Program-made: the position numbers and the translations under genes
Shown: in pieces, positions 24,814-32,492 of the stretch
Numbering within the stretch: position 1 is the stretch's first letter
Layout: every line of letters begins with the position of its first letter
The notes under the pieces: generated by a model
Told to the model about the DNA's origin: nothing
Databases searched by the model: none
What the model saw: the letters and a program-made list of their open reading frames with translations, nothing else
NCBI RefSeq assembly: GCF_040529065.1
Contig: NZ_CP132343.1
Span: 2,232,001 to 2,296,000 of the forward strand
Direction of reading: 5' to 3'
From: Xanthomonas sacchari
Lineage (GTDB): Bacteria; Pseudomonadota; Gammaproteobacteria; Xanthomonadales; Xanthomonadaceae
DNA: 64,000 nucleotides

Positions 24814-25218
24814 ATGAGTAAGAAAACCCTGGAGTCGATCACCTCTGCCAAGGCCAAGATCGAAGAAGAGCTCCGCAAGCTTGAAGAGCAGGAAGCGGCG
24901 CTCCGCCAAGAACAGGCCGCCGCCGCTGTCGCGGAAATAACGAGCCTGCTGAGCCAATACGGCGAGCACTTCACCCCGAAACAGAAAGCTGAGTTGGCCG
25001 TCGCCATCGGCGCCAGCAGCCCGGGCCGTGGCCGCAAGGCTGCCCCTGCCCAGGGCAAGAAGGAAGTCGCCCCCAAGTATTGGCTGCCCCATACCCATGA
25101 GACCTGGTCGGGTCGCGGACGCACCCCCTTGGCGTTCAAGGCGTGGGAGGGCACGGCGGCCTACAAGCAGTGGAAGGCCAGCCACCCGGACGAGAAGTTC
25201 CCGAAGTATCCGGGGTAG
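24814..25218 (+). CDS. H-NS family nucleoid protein
   Basis: A 134-residue protein. A charged coiled coil (IEEELRKLEEQEAALRQEQ, residues about 16-40) for oligomerisation is followed by a flexible basic linker and the C-terminal DNA-binding motif TWSGRGRTPLAF, a close form of the H-NS WSGRGR-P loop. H-NS proteins coat AT-rich foreign DNA and silence it. An island copy can silence cargo in the new host or modify the host's own H-NS network. A terminator follows at 25240-25272. The start has no strong ribosome binding site. Confidence 0.85.
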   Translation: MSKKTLESITSAKAKIEEELRKLEEQEAALRQEQAAAAVAEITSLLSQYGEHFTPKQKAELAVAIGASSPGRGRKAAPAQGKKEVAPKYWLPHTHETWSGRGRTPLAFKAWEGTAAYKQWKASHPDEKFPKYPG

Positions 25219-25239
25219 CCCGTCTCAGACGTTCGTTGA

Positions 25240-25272
25240 AAAAAAGCCCTGGTGTTCCAGGGCTTCTTGCTT
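25240..25272 (+). terminator. Terminator after the H-NS gene
   Basis: AGCCCTGG (25245-25252) and CCAGGGCT (25257-25264) pair around TGTT; an A run precedes and TTCTTGCTTT follows the stem. Confidence 0.85.
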
Positions 25273-25392
25273 TGGGAAACCGGAAAAATTCCCAAGCACT
25301 GTCTCGATCTGTGCGACACCTCTTCTGTCTACTCCTGCCGTGGCGCGCATCGGATGTGGGTGCTAGCCGCACGGGCTGAAAAATCAACCAGC

Positions 25393-25408
25393 GAGAGAGA
25401 GAGAGAGA
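25393..25408 (+). repeat. (GA)8 dinucleotide repeat at a ribosome binding site
   Basis: Eight GA units end five bases before the ATG at 25413 and supply the only purine-rich ribosome binding sequence. Change in repeat number would alter spacing to the start codon. Confidence 0.85.
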
Positions 25409-25412
25409 AATC

Positions 25413-25883
25413 ATGAGTGACCTGCACTTTGACGCGAACGGCATTTTCAACGGAATCGTCGTTGCTCTGCTGCTTGGAGGAGGTGGTTGGGCACTGGGAT
25501 GGGCAAGGATGCGGCTAGGCCTGATGAACGACAGGATTAGCCTCAAGATCCTTCGAGCTGAGTTGAACAAGGTGTTGGGTCTTCAGCAGAACCCAGGAAA
25601 GGTTGCGGAATTTCTTCTCACCCAGCTGCTCTGCTGCTTCGGCATCCTGGGGATTGGAATGGCCTATGCGCCGATGGCTTTCATGGACGGTGGAGCAAAG
25701 GTGATTGGGCCAATCTTGGCCATCCTTGGATTGGGCATCTATACCTGTGTCGTCTACGCGATCGGCATCATCATTCGGCTGAAGAAGGGAGCTAAGTATG
25801 TGCAGCGCCAAGAAGCAAAAGTTGCGGTGCTTGAGGAGAGGCTTGAGCGGCGGAATGCGGTGAAGCAAAAAGTGAAGGATTAG
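25413..25883 (+). CDS. Small membrane protein with C-terminal coiled coil, unknown
   Basis: A 156-residue protein. Hydrophobic segments are at about residues 13-30 (IVVALLLGGGGWALGW), 68-88 and 96-118, followed by a charged helical tail (QRQEAKVAVLEERLERRNAV). No family recognised. The membrane segments plus cytoplasmic helix suggest a small inner-membrane protein, perhaps an effector or anchor. The translation start is set by the (GA)8 repeat just upstream. Confidence 0.6.
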   Translation: MSDLHFDANGIFNGIVVALLLGGGGWALGWARMRLGLMNDRISLKILRAELNKVLGLQQNPGKVAEFLLTQLLCCFGILGIGMAYAPMAFMDGGAKVIGPILAILGLGIYTCVVYAIGIIIRLKKGAKYVQRQEAKVAVLEERLERRNAVKQKVKD

Positions 25884-25980
25884 GGCTTTGAAGGCTGTGA
25901 GGTTTGCGTAGGATTTTTCTGATGCCAAGGTCCGTGTTCAACTGATCACGAGTCCGCATCTTCCATGGCAAGCTGTCTTC

Positions 25981-26085
25981 ATCGTCTAGGCCACTTCACC
26001 CACCATGGCTGGGGGACGGAGGCCAGAACCTCCACCTAAGCGCCGACGATCAAAGGCCCCGCACGCGGGGCCTTTGCTTTTCGCC
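25981..26085 (+). ncRNA. Candidate structured small RNA ending in a terminator
   Basis: The 370-bp gap 25884-26253 holds no gene but does hold structure. ATCGTC (25981) and GACGAT (26045) close an outer stem, continued by TAGG with CCTA; inside are two hairpins, CCCA-CCATGGC-TGGG and GGAGG-CCAGAA-CCTCC. A classic terminator follows (AAAGGCCCCGC / GCGGGGCCTTT, 26052-26075, then GCTTTT). The layout resembles a three-way junction RNA or a decayed tRNA-like gene; it is not a standard tRNA because the anticodon and T loops do not fit. A promoter was not identified with confidence. Confidence 0.4.
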
Positions 26086-26253
26086 CGGCTGGGCTGTGGT
26101 CTGATATCGGTCAGGCGGGTAAGGGCCGCGGCTCTACTTCACGGATGCATTTGTCCAATCCCGTAGACGGTTTTTCCCAGCCTCTGGGCTGCGCTTGCGG
26201 CCCCTTCAGCCCAGCAGTAGCGTCTACCAGGCCGCATCCTCAAGGAACGAACG

Positions 26254-26589
26254 ATGAAATCCTTCTCAGCGATGGTGATTGGCGTGGCGATGATGGCCGC
26301 CGGGTTTTCCCCGCTCGCCAAGGCAGCGGAGCAGCCGGCATTGAACCCGGCCGACGTCATCGAGGGCATGGGAGAGCGCGTGCCGCCTGGCAAGAAAAAC
26401 GTCAGCCTGTCGCCGCTGTTCAAAGCCTACGTGTTCGAGAAGGCAGGCCTCAAGTTCGTTCAAATCAACTCGCTGCAGGACGAGGTCATCACCGTCATCG
26501 TCGTCACGCCTGGCGCCGAGTCTCGTCTGCCAATCGGCTCCGCTGCGGGTCAGCCTTTGCCCGTGCTCGAGGGCGACGCGACCAGTTGA
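26254..26589 (+). CDS. Secreted hypothetical protein
   Basis: A 111-residue protein with a signal peptide (MKSFSAMVIGVAMMAAGFSP, cleavage near AKAA|EQ). The mature part contains KFVQINSLQDEVITVIVVTPG. No family recognised; short beta-rich periplasmic proteins of this kind are common cargo. GGAAC at 26242-26246 precedes the ATG. It stands alone on the plus strand, before a run of minus-strand envelope genes. Confidence 0.6.
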   Translation: MKSFSAMVIGVAMMAAGFSPLAKAAEQPALNPADVIEGMGERVPPGKKNVSLSPLFKAYVFEKAGLKFVQINSLQDEVITVIVVTPGAESRLPIGSAAGQPLPVLEGDATS

Positions 26590-26704
26590 GCGGATGCTCC
26601 CGGAGAGCGGGACTCTCCTCGTAGTCATCCCTTGCCTGCAAAGAGAAAGCCCCAGGTGGTGACCCAGGGCTTTCGAGGAAACGCGTTGCGCCGCCGGCGC
26701 GTGA

Positions 26705-27445
26705 TCAGCTCAGGTCACAGTTGCTCGGCAGCTTCCAGGTCGTCGACGGCAGCATGTTTTTCACCGCGGACGACGCCGTGATGCCAACGTTGTTGGCGCC
26801 GATGAGCTCTTCCAAGTCAGCGATCGACACGATGTAGTCGTCCAGGCTGCCCAGGCCGGTCTGGTTCGGAATGATCCAGCTGATGGCCTTCTCGGCGCCG
26901 GTGCTCGGGTCCGTGGTGATGATCGTCTTCCAGAAGTATTCCGGCGTGCGGATGCCGTGGCTCGAGAGGAAGTAGTCGTTCGACGTGTCGCCGAAGACCA
27001 CGCCGCCGTAGACCTTCACCGGCCGGATATCGCGGTAGCACTCGGCGACATTTTCCGCGCTCACCCAGATGCCCTGATTGAAGCCCGACACCTGCGGCAC
27101 GATGTTGGACATCAGGTTGGCGCGCACGATATAGGTCGAGTTGTAGTCCATGTGGTTGGACGTGACCAGGTGGCCGCGATCGTAGCCCGAGCGCACGCTG
27201 GCGTAGGACTTCGTCGAGGTCTGACCGCCACAGCCGCTCGGTAGGGTGGTGTCGAGCTTGAAATCGGACGGACGCGCCGCAGACCCGGTGTCCGCGTTGA
27301 GCGAGTATTCGTAGCGTGTGGCGGTGTGCTCGGTGCAGTCGTAGGTCAGGATAAAGCCGCCCTTGTTGAGCGTGACGACCTGGGCCTGCGCTGCTGCGCT
27401 GGCGGTGGTGAACAGGAAGACGGCGAGGAAGATCCGGAATCGCAT
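26705..27445 (-). CDS. Secreted DNA/RNA non-specific endonuclease
   Basis: A 246-residue protein with a signal peptide ending near ASAAAQA|Q. The NUC-family motif DRGH is in SGYDRGHLVTSNHMD (near residue 90), followed by the metal-binding Asn/Gln segment NIVPQVSGFNQGIW. Such enzymes cut double- and single-stranded DNA and RNA with a metal-bound His mechanism. GGAGAAG nine bases upstream fixes the ATG complementary to 27443-27445; a longer frame adds an unlikely N-terminus. Two cysteines near residue 75 and others may form a disulphide. It could degrade extracellular DNA or compete with other bacteria. Confidence 0.88.
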   Translation of the reverse strand: MRFRIFLAVFLFTTASAAAQAQVVTLNKGGFILTYDCTEHTATRYEYSLNADTGSAARPSDFKLDTTLPSGCGGQTSTKSYASVRSGYDRGHLVTSNHMDYNSTYIVRANLMSNIVPQVSGFNQGIWVSAENVAECYRDIRPVKVYGGVVFGDTSNDYFLSSHGIRTPEYFWKTIITTDPSTGAEKAISWIIPNQTGLGSLDDYIVSIADLEELIGANNVGITASSAVKNMLPSTTWKLPSNCDLS

Positions 27446-27756
27446 AGTGCACTTCTCCATGTGTTTAGGCAGGCCGCACGAACCCAGCACGCACGGACAA
27501 GAGCCGTGCCTGTTGAGAGACGCGCGAGTTGACAGAGGTGGAGCAGACAGCCGAGACCGGCTCGAGCCGGTGTGGTGGGAGAGACGACAACCGCGCCCCT
27601 TTGCCACGGAGTGGCACGCGGTTGCGACATGTATCTAACAGCGCGCTGAGCGGGTCAACCGCGGATTGGCCAAGGTGTGACCTGGTCGGAAGACTGCGTC
27701 GCTGTAAAACGGCCTCCACAGCCATGAAATAAGGGCGATGTATGGAGCGAAAAATA

Positions 27757-27782
27757 AAGCCCGGATTGCCCGGGCTTTTTAA
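27757..27782. terminator. Bidirectional terminator upstream of the endonuclease region
   Basis: AGCCCGG (27758-27764) pairs with CCGGGCT (27770-27776), A-rich before and T-rich after, so it can stop transcription in either direction. It serves the minus-strand gene ending at 27802. The rest of the 356-bp gap 27446-27801 contains nothing recognised. Confidence 0.75.
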
Positions 27783-27801
27783 TGCGGATGCTCTATCGGA
27801 A

Positions 27802-28182
27802 TCAACTGGTCAGCTGCACCCACAGCACCAGCAACACCATCGGCAGCCCGCTCAGCAGCGAAAAGACCCAGAAGGCTCCCATCAGAGCCAGCGGCGTCAT
27901 GACCCACCACTGCCCAGCGGTGAACCCCTGGTCGCGCTGCCGAGCTGCGTAGGCGGCGCCCGGGTAGAGCCGCTCCGCTTTCCGCAGACCGCGCCGGGCC
28001 ATCAAAGGCCCGACGAGGAAGCCGAACGGACCCAGGAAGAGCAGGGTCAGCGAGAACCACCAGAAAAACCGGTTGTGGGGCGTCAGCACTTTTTTAGGCG
28101 CAGCCCGCGGCGCACCGGCGCCAGGAAGCGGGTGTGCCAAGCCAACCGGCGTGCTGGCCATCGGGTCAGGGTGGGTCGTCAT
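27802..28182 (-). CDS. Small membrane protein, unknown
   Basis: A 126-residue protein with three hydrophobic segments (about residues 38-60, 88-105, 108-124: LALMGAFWVFSLLSGLPMVL). The N-terminal 35 residues are Pro/Ala-rich. Its start overlaps the end of the upstream lipoprotein gene by four bases (ATGA), so the two are translated together. No family recognised. Confidence 0.6.
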   Translation of the reverse strand: MTTHPDPMASTPVGLAHPLPGAGAPRAAPKKVLTPHNRFFWWFSLTLLFLGPFGFLVGPLMARRGLRKAERLYPGAAYAARQRDQGFTAGQWWVMTPLALMGAFWVFSLLSGLPMVLLVLWVQLTS

Positions 28183-28493
28183 TTTGCGTAGGCCCTCCAC
28201 GTGCCGTCGGCTTTGGCATAGCGCAAGTTCTTGTTGACGGGCACGGGCACCTGCCGACCGGCGATCTCCAGGACGACCTGGCCGCGCGTGTCGCAGCGGT
28301 AGCCATCGGCGTCTTCTGCCTTGGTGCAACCGGTCAACTCGAAGTCGCGAATGTCGCTCACTCGGCCGGCGCCGCTCTGCTCAAGCAGAGTCACCAGGGC
28401 CTGCTTGGCGTTGTCGTTCGAGGGCTTGCCGCTGCAGGCGGTCAGGCCCAAGGCCGTGGTCAACGCGACCAGGCCGATCCGTGCTTTATTCAT
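28179..28493 (-). CDS. Small lipoprotein, unknown
   Basis: A 104-residue protein with signal peptide and lipobox LTAC near residue 20. The mature part has two cysteines (LTGCTKAEDADGYRC) and ends ADGTWRAYAK, similar to short periplasmic lipoproteins that end in a Trp-rich strand. An AAAGGAAC sequence precedes the ATG. It is co-translated with the membrane protein at 27802-28182. Confidence 0.7.
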   Translation of the reverse strand: MNKARIGLVALTTALGLTACSGKPSNDNAKQALVTLLEQSGAGRVSDIRDFELTGCTKAEDADGYRCDTRGQVVLEIAGRQVPVPVNKNLRYAKADGTWRAYAK

Positions 28494-28565
28494 GTCGTTC
28501 CTTTGCTGGGTGATGCGGGCCGGTAGGCCGGCCCACGAGAGGAGTAGGAGCGGAAAGGCGAGTGC

Positions 28566-29321
28566 CTACCGGTCGCGGTTGCCGTCGGGCTTGAAGCCCG
28601 CGAGCCAGAGCCGGGTGTCCTTGAAGGGCGTCAGCAACCCCGATGCCCCCGGATGCAGATCTGCGGTCTGGAGGAACCCCGAGACCCACGCCACGCGCAG
28701 CGACACATCCACGGCGCGATCAGCGACGCCCGGCCGGCTGACGTTGACCACAAAGGGCTGCGCCGGTGGGGTGGGGCCCGTGGAGCGCTGAGCGCCCGTG
28801 TTCGGCTTGCTGGCCGGCACCCGGATACCGGTCAGCGTGTCGCGGCCTTTCCAGAGAGCCGACGTGTTGAGCTCGGCCACCTCGCCGAGGTCGTCGGTTT
28901 CGGTCAACGGGGCATCTGCGCAGGCGCGGAAGGTCTCCGTGCTCGAGACCGCGGGGCCGGTCCAGATACGCGCTTCCACCGTCCAGCAAGGCAGGGAAAC
29001 GCCCCACTCGTTGAACGTGAGCGCCACTCGGGGCCACTCCAGACGACCGGCCTGGGAAGCCTGGTGGTTGTCGCCCTTGAAGAGCCCGGGCAGCGTCCCG
29101 GCGCCGCTGAGGGGCGTGTAGAGAGGACCGTTGCCGCTACTGCCGGCCTGGGCGGTCGGCTTGATGCCCACCATCTGCCTGCCGGCGTCCTTGAGGCTGC
29201 CGCCGAGCTGCCGGAAGAAGCCAGGCTTCTGGGCTTGGGTGTCCTGGGCCTGGGCGAAGGCGGGAGCGACCAGCGTCAATGCCAGGAGCGCAGCGAACGC
29301 TCCTTGTCCTGCGTGCCTCAT
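28566..29321 (-). CDS. Secreted hypothetical protein
   Basis: A 251-residue protein from the ATG complementary to 29319-29321; GGGG with correct spacing precedes it. A signal peptide ends near APAFAQAQ. The mature part contains FRQLGGSLKDAGRQMVG and repeated Trp/Gly-rich strands (LPCWTVEARIWTG, ALWKGRDTLTG), suggesting a beta-rich periplasmic or outer-membrane-linked protein. No family recognised. It lies 72 bp upstream of the lipoprotein gene and is divergent from the XRE regulator, which may control it. Confidence 0.6.
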   Translation of the reverse strand: MRHAGQGAFAALLALTLVAPAFAQAQDTQAQKPGFFRQLGGSLKDAGRQMVGIKPTAQAGSSGNGPLYTPLSGAGTLPGLFKGDNHQASQAGRLEWPRVALTFNEWGVSLPCWTVEARIWTGPAVSSTETFRACADAPLTETDDLGEVAELNTSALWKGRDTLTGIRVPASKPNTGAQRSTGPTPPAQPFVVNVSRPGVADRAVDVSLRVAWVSGFLQTADLHPGASGLLTPFKDTRLWLAGFKPDGNRDR

Positions 29322-29355
29322 CGAAATCCCCTGCAATGCCGCCGGCTTGGCGACG

Positions 29356-29372
29356 TTTGCAAATATGGCAAA
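29356..29372. promoter_or_regulatory. Palindromic operator candidate in the XRE divergent gap
   Basis: TTTGC-AAATATG-GCAAA is an inverted repeat in the 109-bp gap between the divergent genes at 28566-29321 and 29431-29781, a likely binding site for the XRE protein. Confidence 0.5.
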
Positions 29373-29430
29373 TGCAGGGCAAGATTGGAAGCGGCAGACT
29401 AACGGGCCAATTCAGCATTCGTTGGTCTTC

Positions 29431-29781
29431 ATGCCTGCAGCACTTCCTCCCGCATCCACTTTCGGCCGTCGTTTGCGTGAGGCCCGGGTGGCCAAGGGTC
29501 TGACCCAAGCCGCGCTGGGAGCAGTGTTGGGGTTGGAGGAGGAGAACACTGCCGCCCCTAGGATTTCGCGCTACGAGCGAGGCGATCGGATGCCGGACAA
29601 CGAGAGCATGGCAAAACTGGCGGAGGCCCTGGAGCTACCCGTCGCCTATTTCCACGCTGTCAGCGAACCAATGGCCGAGGCCATCTTGGTGATGTCGCAA
29701 CTGCCGGAAGAGGCGCAGAAGGAACTGGTGCGTCGGATGCGTGACTTTTCCCAGAATAACTTGCGCGAACCCGGTGCATAA
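29431..29781 (+). CDS. XRE-family helix-turn-helix regulator
   Basis: A 116-residue protein. The HTH_3 domain spans about residues 11-70 (FGRRLREARVAKGLTQAALG, then ISRYERGDRMPDNESMAKLA) and the rest is a short helical tail. Its gene is divergent from the secreted protein gene and faces the 3' end of the ATPase gene. The palindrome at 29356-29372 is a likely site for autoregulation. It may govern the envelope genes to its left, but a link to the retron-like operon cannot be excluded. Confidence 0.8.
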   Translation: MPAALPPASTFGRRLREARVAKGLTQAALGAVLGLEEENTAAPRISRYERGDRMPDNESMAKLAEALELPVAYFHAVSEPMAEAILVMSQLPEEAQKELVRRMRDFSQNNLREPGA

Positions 29782-29829
29782 TCGGGAGAAAAAAGCTTGA
29801 AACCTGAGGCCTTCTGGATTCGGCCGCCT

Positions 29830-31170
29830 TCAACCATGCGGGGGTGGCAGTAGGTTGTTTAAGGCTTGTGCTATAGGTTGAAAACCTACCTCGTGCCTTT
29901 TTATTAGATAGTCGAAAATCTGCTCCTGCGTGGCAATTTTCTTATCTTTGAGGTAGTTCTCGAAATCTTTGTCACTTGTAAAGTTGTCTCGCGGGGTGAC
30001 GAATGGGAAGTCGGGGTCTTCTTGTCTGGCTGCCCAGAGCGCCTTCTCAACGCTTTTCAGTGGGATCATATGGATGCTCGCGTTCTGGGCGTATTTCTCC
30101 TTGTGCTGATCGCCATCGAGAATTGCGATCACCTTTTCAGGGGCGGCCAGGAATTGATCTAACTCATTGCTCTCGATGAGCGCTGCAACCTGAGACGCTC
30201 CTCCGATGTAGATTACTTTGTAGCTGAGTAAGGTGGCAGGGCAGTATTTTTTGACTAGATGGTGGACTAAGGCGATGAGCTTTTTATCTTCCGTTGCGAT
30301 GTATCTGTCATAGCCAACAAAGTTGAATAGCCTTAGTATCGCGTAGCTGAAAGAGGTGGGTTTGATGGAAACACTGCCAGCCTCCTCCTCCATATAGAAG
30401 AGTTCATCAAGCTCTAGTTGCTGCATTAGCGCGAGAGAGTGAGTGGTGAAGAGGATTTTGCAGCCGTATTCTGCGCAGAACCCACGAAGCCAGCCGGGAA
30501 GATTCGCTTGGGCAGCTGCATCCAAGGATAGGTCAATCTCGTCAATCACCAAGAGCTTTGAGGTGCCCTTGATTGTTCGGTAGAGATTGATGAGGAAGTG
30601 CTCACCAGAGCTGAGGTAGTCCTCTCGGATGTAAGTCCCGTCTTCCCTGACAAGAGCGTAGTAGTTCTTTCCCCTAACCCGGACCTCGACCATTGCTGAG
30701 TAGCGGTTGGTCTCATAGACCGCATTGAGAAAGGCGATCAGTTCGTCAGGGACGCGATAGGTTGCCAAAGCAATGGCTGTCCGAATGTCCTGGTCAGCCT
30801 CGCTGGCGCTTTTAAAGTAGTTGAACCGGGCTCCGTATGGCATCGGCAGCTCCGCAGCGACAAGTTCGCGCAGCTCCTTGGAGATTTTACCTCGGCAGTC
30901 TAGGGAGCGAACCCTGCTGTCGTAAGCAAAAGTTACCTGTTCGCCGTCCAGGTCGTAGACGATTCGGCTTTTCTCCGAGAACGCGTAAGGCGTTGCTGTT
31001 CGTATAAACGTATCTGAGTTGGAAAGGTTCCGGAGGGCCCTTACAAGGGTCGTCTTTCCTGCGCCATTTCGGCCAACCATGCACATCAGCCCGTTCTTGG
31101 AAAGCTCCACGTCAAGATGGAGATAAGCAACGTGCTGGATAGATTCAAGCGTTACTTGCAGGCGACTCAC
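29830..31170 (-). CDS. ATPase/TOPRIM (OLD-like) protein of the retron-like operon
   Basis: A 446-residue protein. An ABC-type ATPase comes first: Walker A GRNGAGKT (residues 33-40), signature LSSGEH (186-191), Walker B LLVIDE (206-211) and H-loop FTTHS (241-245). The C-terminal third looks like a TOPRIM domain: the acidic TED at 293-295 and DGD at 352-354 could bind the two metals. This is the domain order of OLD nucleases and of effectors in type I retrons such as Eco8. Its start overlaps the reverse transcriptase stop by four bases, so it is co-translated. A stray in-frame start inside is not needed. Expected role: toxic nuclease held in check by the RT-msDNA complex. Confidence 0.85.
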   Translation of the reverse strand: MSRLQVTLESIQHVAYLHLDVELSKNGLMCMVGRNGAGKTTLVRALRNLSNSDTFIRTATPYAFSEKSRIVYDLDGEQVTFAYDSRVRSLDCRGKISKELRELVAAELPMPYGARFNYFKSASEADQDIRTAIALATYRVPDELIAFLNAVYETNRYSAMVEVRVRGKNYYALVREDGTYIREDYLSSGEHFLINLYRTIKGTSKLLVIDEIDLSLDAAAQANLPGWLRGFCAEYGCKILFTTHSLALMQQLELDELFYMEEEAGSVSIKPTSFSYAILRLFNFVGYDRYIATEDKKLIALVHHLVKKYCPATLLSYKVIYIGGASQVAALIESNELDQFLAAPEKVIAILDGDQHKEKYAQNASIHMIPLKSVEKALWAARQEDPDFPFVTPRDNFTSDKDFENYLKDKKIATQEQIFDYLIKRHEVGFQPIAQALNNLLPPPHG

Positions 31171-32144
31171 TGGGCAGACCTATGTAGGAGGCTGTCAATG
31201 ACGGTGGTGCCAAACTTGCTTCTAAGCTTCTCGAGATAGGCAGGGTCGGCAGCGTGGGCATAGCTGATGAGGCCACTAAGACGCTGTAAACCTTCTTCCA
31301 TGCCCTCGTTATGCGTTTCCTCGAATATCTTCAGTAACCGCGCCCGATCTCTCAGATAGAAGTGAATCCACGACTCAATGCGGTTCCTGACATCGCGGTC
31401 GATGGCGATGTCTCCTGTTGGAAGGATCACCAGCCCCAAAAGCTTGACCTTCCGGCCAATCGTTGTCAGCTTGCTTTTTGCCGGATTTAGCTTGAATTCG
31501 TCGCCGAGTGCACTGGCAAGGCAGCCCTCAACGACAGCGGCTGCGTCCGACAGATTGGCGCGATCCTGCGTAGACAGCATGATGTCGTCGGCATAGCGAG
31601 TATAAATCCATCCCCGGTCGTGGCTGATCTGTGACAGCAACTGGTCAAAAGAGAGCAAGCAGGCGTTGCTCACGATCGGGGAGGTGGAATAGCCGATCGG
31701 CAGCTTGCCATCGATGGTGAGCAACCGGAGGACATGTTCCACGTGATCCTCAAGGTCGGCAGCGGGCGTCTCGTTCTCTACCAGAACCTTGCGAATCAAT
31801 GGCGTCGTGATGCTATCGAAGAAGCGTTCCAGATCGGTCTGGAAGAATGCGCGGCTCGTTGCATGGGGCGCCACCGCCTGAATGAGGGTCGCACCTTTGC
31901 GATAGGCGAAGGAGACCGATGTATTGACAGGAAGATGCTCTAGAACAAAGCCGTTGAGGAAGGCGTGGAAGTCCTTCAGGGTTCTAGATGGCTTATAGAT
32001 AGTGCGATTTTTCCAGCGGACCGGGCTGTAGTTCTGTTCGGGAGAGAGTGCCAAAAACTCATCGAAACGGTATTTGCCGTGATACATGGCGTCGAACAGC
32101 TTGTTTAACGGCTGTGGGGTCATGGCGCGCGGCCTGTCGCTCAC
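31167..32144 (-). CDS. Retron-type reverse transcriptase
   Basis: A 325-residue protein from a GTG at 32144; an ATG at 32123 gives 318. RT motifs in order: TDLERFFDSI (D104), PIGYSTSPIVSNA (motif B, 149-161), YTRYADDIML (catalytic YADD, 184-187) and LNPAKSKL. The region before D104 reads IQAVAPH, near the NAxxH signature of retron RTs, and the later VTG motif is replaced by LLGLVI, so it is a divergent member. Length fits retrons, not group II intron RTs, and no maturase domain follows. The overlapping ATPase/TOPRIM gene and a structured region just upstream complete the expected retron layout. Confidence 0.87.
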   Translation of the reverse strand: MSDRPRAMTPQPLNKLFDAMYHGKYRFDEFLALSPEQNYSPVRWKNRTIYKPSRTLKDFHAFLNGFVLEHLPVNTSVSFAYRKGATLIQAVAPHATSRAFFQTDLERFFDSITTPLIRKVLVENETPAADLEDHVEHVLRLLTIDGKLPIGYSTSPIVSNACLLSFDQLLSQISHDRGWIYTRYADDIMLSTQDRANLSDAAAVVEGCLASALGDEFKLNPAKSKLTTIGRKVKLLGLVILPTGDIAIDRDVRNRIESWIHFYLRDRARLLKIFEETHNEGMEEGLQRLSGLISYAHAADPAYLEKLRSKFGTTVIDSLLHRSAQ

Positions 32145-32175
32145 TGGGATGAAGGGAAGCCTAGCCCATCACTGG

Positions 32176-32290
32176 CCAGGACTGCACAAACGAAATGCCC
32201 GGTCGGGCGTGAGCCTGCGACCGGGCATGCGTAAATTGATGAAACGCCCTAGGGACCAGACATTAGACCGGAGCTACTCCTAGTCGCTGG
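32176..32290 (-). ncRNA. Candidate retron msr-msd RNA
   Basis: Read on the minus strand upstream of the RT gene (the 348-bp gap 32145-32492). Candidate a1, CCAGCGACT (32290-32282), pairs with a2, AGTCCTGG (32183-32176), in eight pairs with one bulged base. Soon after a1 comes TAGC (32276-32273), a typical context for the branching G. A hairpin with an 11-bp perfect stem, ATGCCCGGTCG (32228-32218) and CGACCGGGCAT (32205-32195), with a 12-base loop would be the msd stem. A promoter-like TTGCAA-N18-TACGGT lies upstream (about 32330-32301). Ends are estimates; the stem could instead be a terminator. Confidence 0.55.
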
Positions 32291-32380
32291 TATGCCAAGA
32301 CCGTAGCACGCTCGACCAAGACTTTGCAAGTCTGGAGCTCTGGGGGGGATCGGGCATGGGGAAAATAATCGTGAATGGAG

Positions 32381-32406
32381 CAACTGGCCTGCGCCTAGTC
32401 CAGTTG
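32381..32406. repeat. Inverted repeat upstream of the candidate msr
   Basis: CAACTGG (32381-32387) and CCAGTTG (32400-32406) form a seven-pair hairpin between the small basic gene and the retron-like RNA. A second stem, AAAGGCA / TGCCTTT with trailing TTCT, lies at about 32440-32463 and may end plus-strand transcripts. Confidence 0.5.
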
Positions 32407-32492
32407 CGGTTGGGGGACAGTAGTAGTAGAACCGCTTGAAAGGCAACGCCGAGCTGCCTTTTCTAAATGCCGGCGAGAACTGGAGGGTCTTC

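Noticed and set aside
25981-26050. A tRNA gene
   Set aside because: Stem lengths, T loop and anticodon loop do not fit; kept only as a candidate structured RNA.
31167-32144. Group II intron or diversity-generating RT
   Set aside because: No maturase domain, no intron-like RNA downstream, no variable repeat. A four-base overlap with an ATPase/TOPRIM gene favours a retron.
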